From NCBI GenBank assembly GCA_026168455.1, contig CM047428.1:18380759-18444758 (forward strand): 64,000 nucleotides of DNA, given 5' to 3'. The notes under the pieces were generated by a model. The model was not told the DNA's origin. It was given only the letters and a program-made list of their open reading frames with translations, and ran no database searches. The DNA comes from Theocolax elegans (Eukaryota; Arthropoda; Insecta; Hymenoptera; Cerocephalidae). Shown here piece after piece: positions 63,732 through 64,000 of this stretch (the stretch's first letter is position 1; every line of letters begins with the position of its first letter). A program made the translations under genes and the position numbers.

Positions 63732-64000
63732 CTGAAGCCTCTGACTGAACGCGTTCATTTTGGTATTGACGAAAAGTGGAGCAAGATGTTGAATCGTTAA
63801 ACCGAATTTGGAGTACTCAGCTCGTAATGCCTCGGAGAAACTACGGACGTAAACCTTGGTAGCAGCGTATACCGTCATCAAAGGTAGTGGTTGCAATTCC
63901 GAACCAGAGGATATATTGACGATGGCACCTTTACCGCGTTTCTTCATATCATCGATTACCAGTCTCGTCATCAACGTGGTTGCTCCAACGTTCACGTTGA
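63732..64000 (-). CDS. SDR family HSD17B12/HSDL1-like, penultimate exon (partial)
   Basis: Open from the window edge to the donor CTTCAG|GTGAAC. It shows NVGATTLMTRLV, then GAIVNISSGSELQPLPLMTV and YAATKVYVRSFSEALRAEYS. The Ser-(x12)-Tyr-(x3)-Lys catalytic set of short-chain dehydrogenases is complete, so this is not the variant of HSDL1 that lacks the Tyr. Likely very-long-chain 3-oxoacyl-CoA reductase (fatty acid elongation, ER). The N-terminal NAD(P)-binding exons lie beyond the right edge. The exact paralogue is unsettled. Confidence 0.87.

Overview
The window is AT-rich, intron-rich animal DNA. The combination of an ecdysone-response nuclear receptor, eukaryotic tRNAs, many DNA transposons and a Ty3/gypsy element with an envelope gene points to an insect. 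Hymenoptera, perhaps an ant, is my guess from general sequence style and not a demonstrated identification. Bona fide host coding sequence is sparse: two exons of a minus-strand nuclear receptor (E78-like, DNA-binding domain, exons at 21456-21580 and 6830-6971, separated by a 14.5 kb intron), two tRNA-Gly(TCC) genes (17725-17796 plus, 33012-33083 minus), and the last two exons of a minus-strand short-chain dehydrogenase of the HSD17B12/HSDL1 type at the right edge.

Layout from left to right. 1-6829 lies downstream of the last visible receptor exon and carries a degraded Kolobok/Mutator-like DNA transposon with a perfect 19-bp TIR and a TTAA target site (3058-5879). 6972-21455 is the large receptor intron, with scattered GC-richer islands, a GC-rich block flanked by an 11-bp direct repeat (about 10725-11069) and a tRNA. 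22607-22889 is a short fold-back MITE. 22952-31880 is an 8.9 kb Ty3/gypsy-type LTR element with a 4-bp target duplication and nearly identical LTRs. Its gag is largely open, pol has lost protease, most of RT and the integrase core, the 5' LTR/leader is tandemly duplicated, and a complete env ORF sits behind a splice acceptor. The env resembles the fusion glycoproteins of negative-strand (chuvirus-like) viruses more than the usual errantivirus env.

34800-44000 is a host repeat present twice in direct orientation. One copy is split by a 6.1 kb CACTA/EnSpm-like transposon (35733-41815), the other is the undisturbed empty site. The transposon carries two divergent genes: a plus-strand Tnp2-like transposase with a C-terminal frameshift, and a five-exon minus-strand BEN-domain protein whose introns join perfectly. 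A Helitron-like 3' terminus is at 44249-44283.

44300-50673 looks like ordinary intergenic or intronic DNA, followed by a 100-N assembly gap (50674-50773). After the gap come two broken non-LTR retrotransposon ORF1 regions and then three consecutive tandem duplications (units about 1.47, 1.42 and 1.31 kb). The middle one contains a 928-bp inverted-repeat fold-back element in each copy. The copies of the first and third blocks differ mostly by single-base indels, so assembly error has to be considered beside real duplication.
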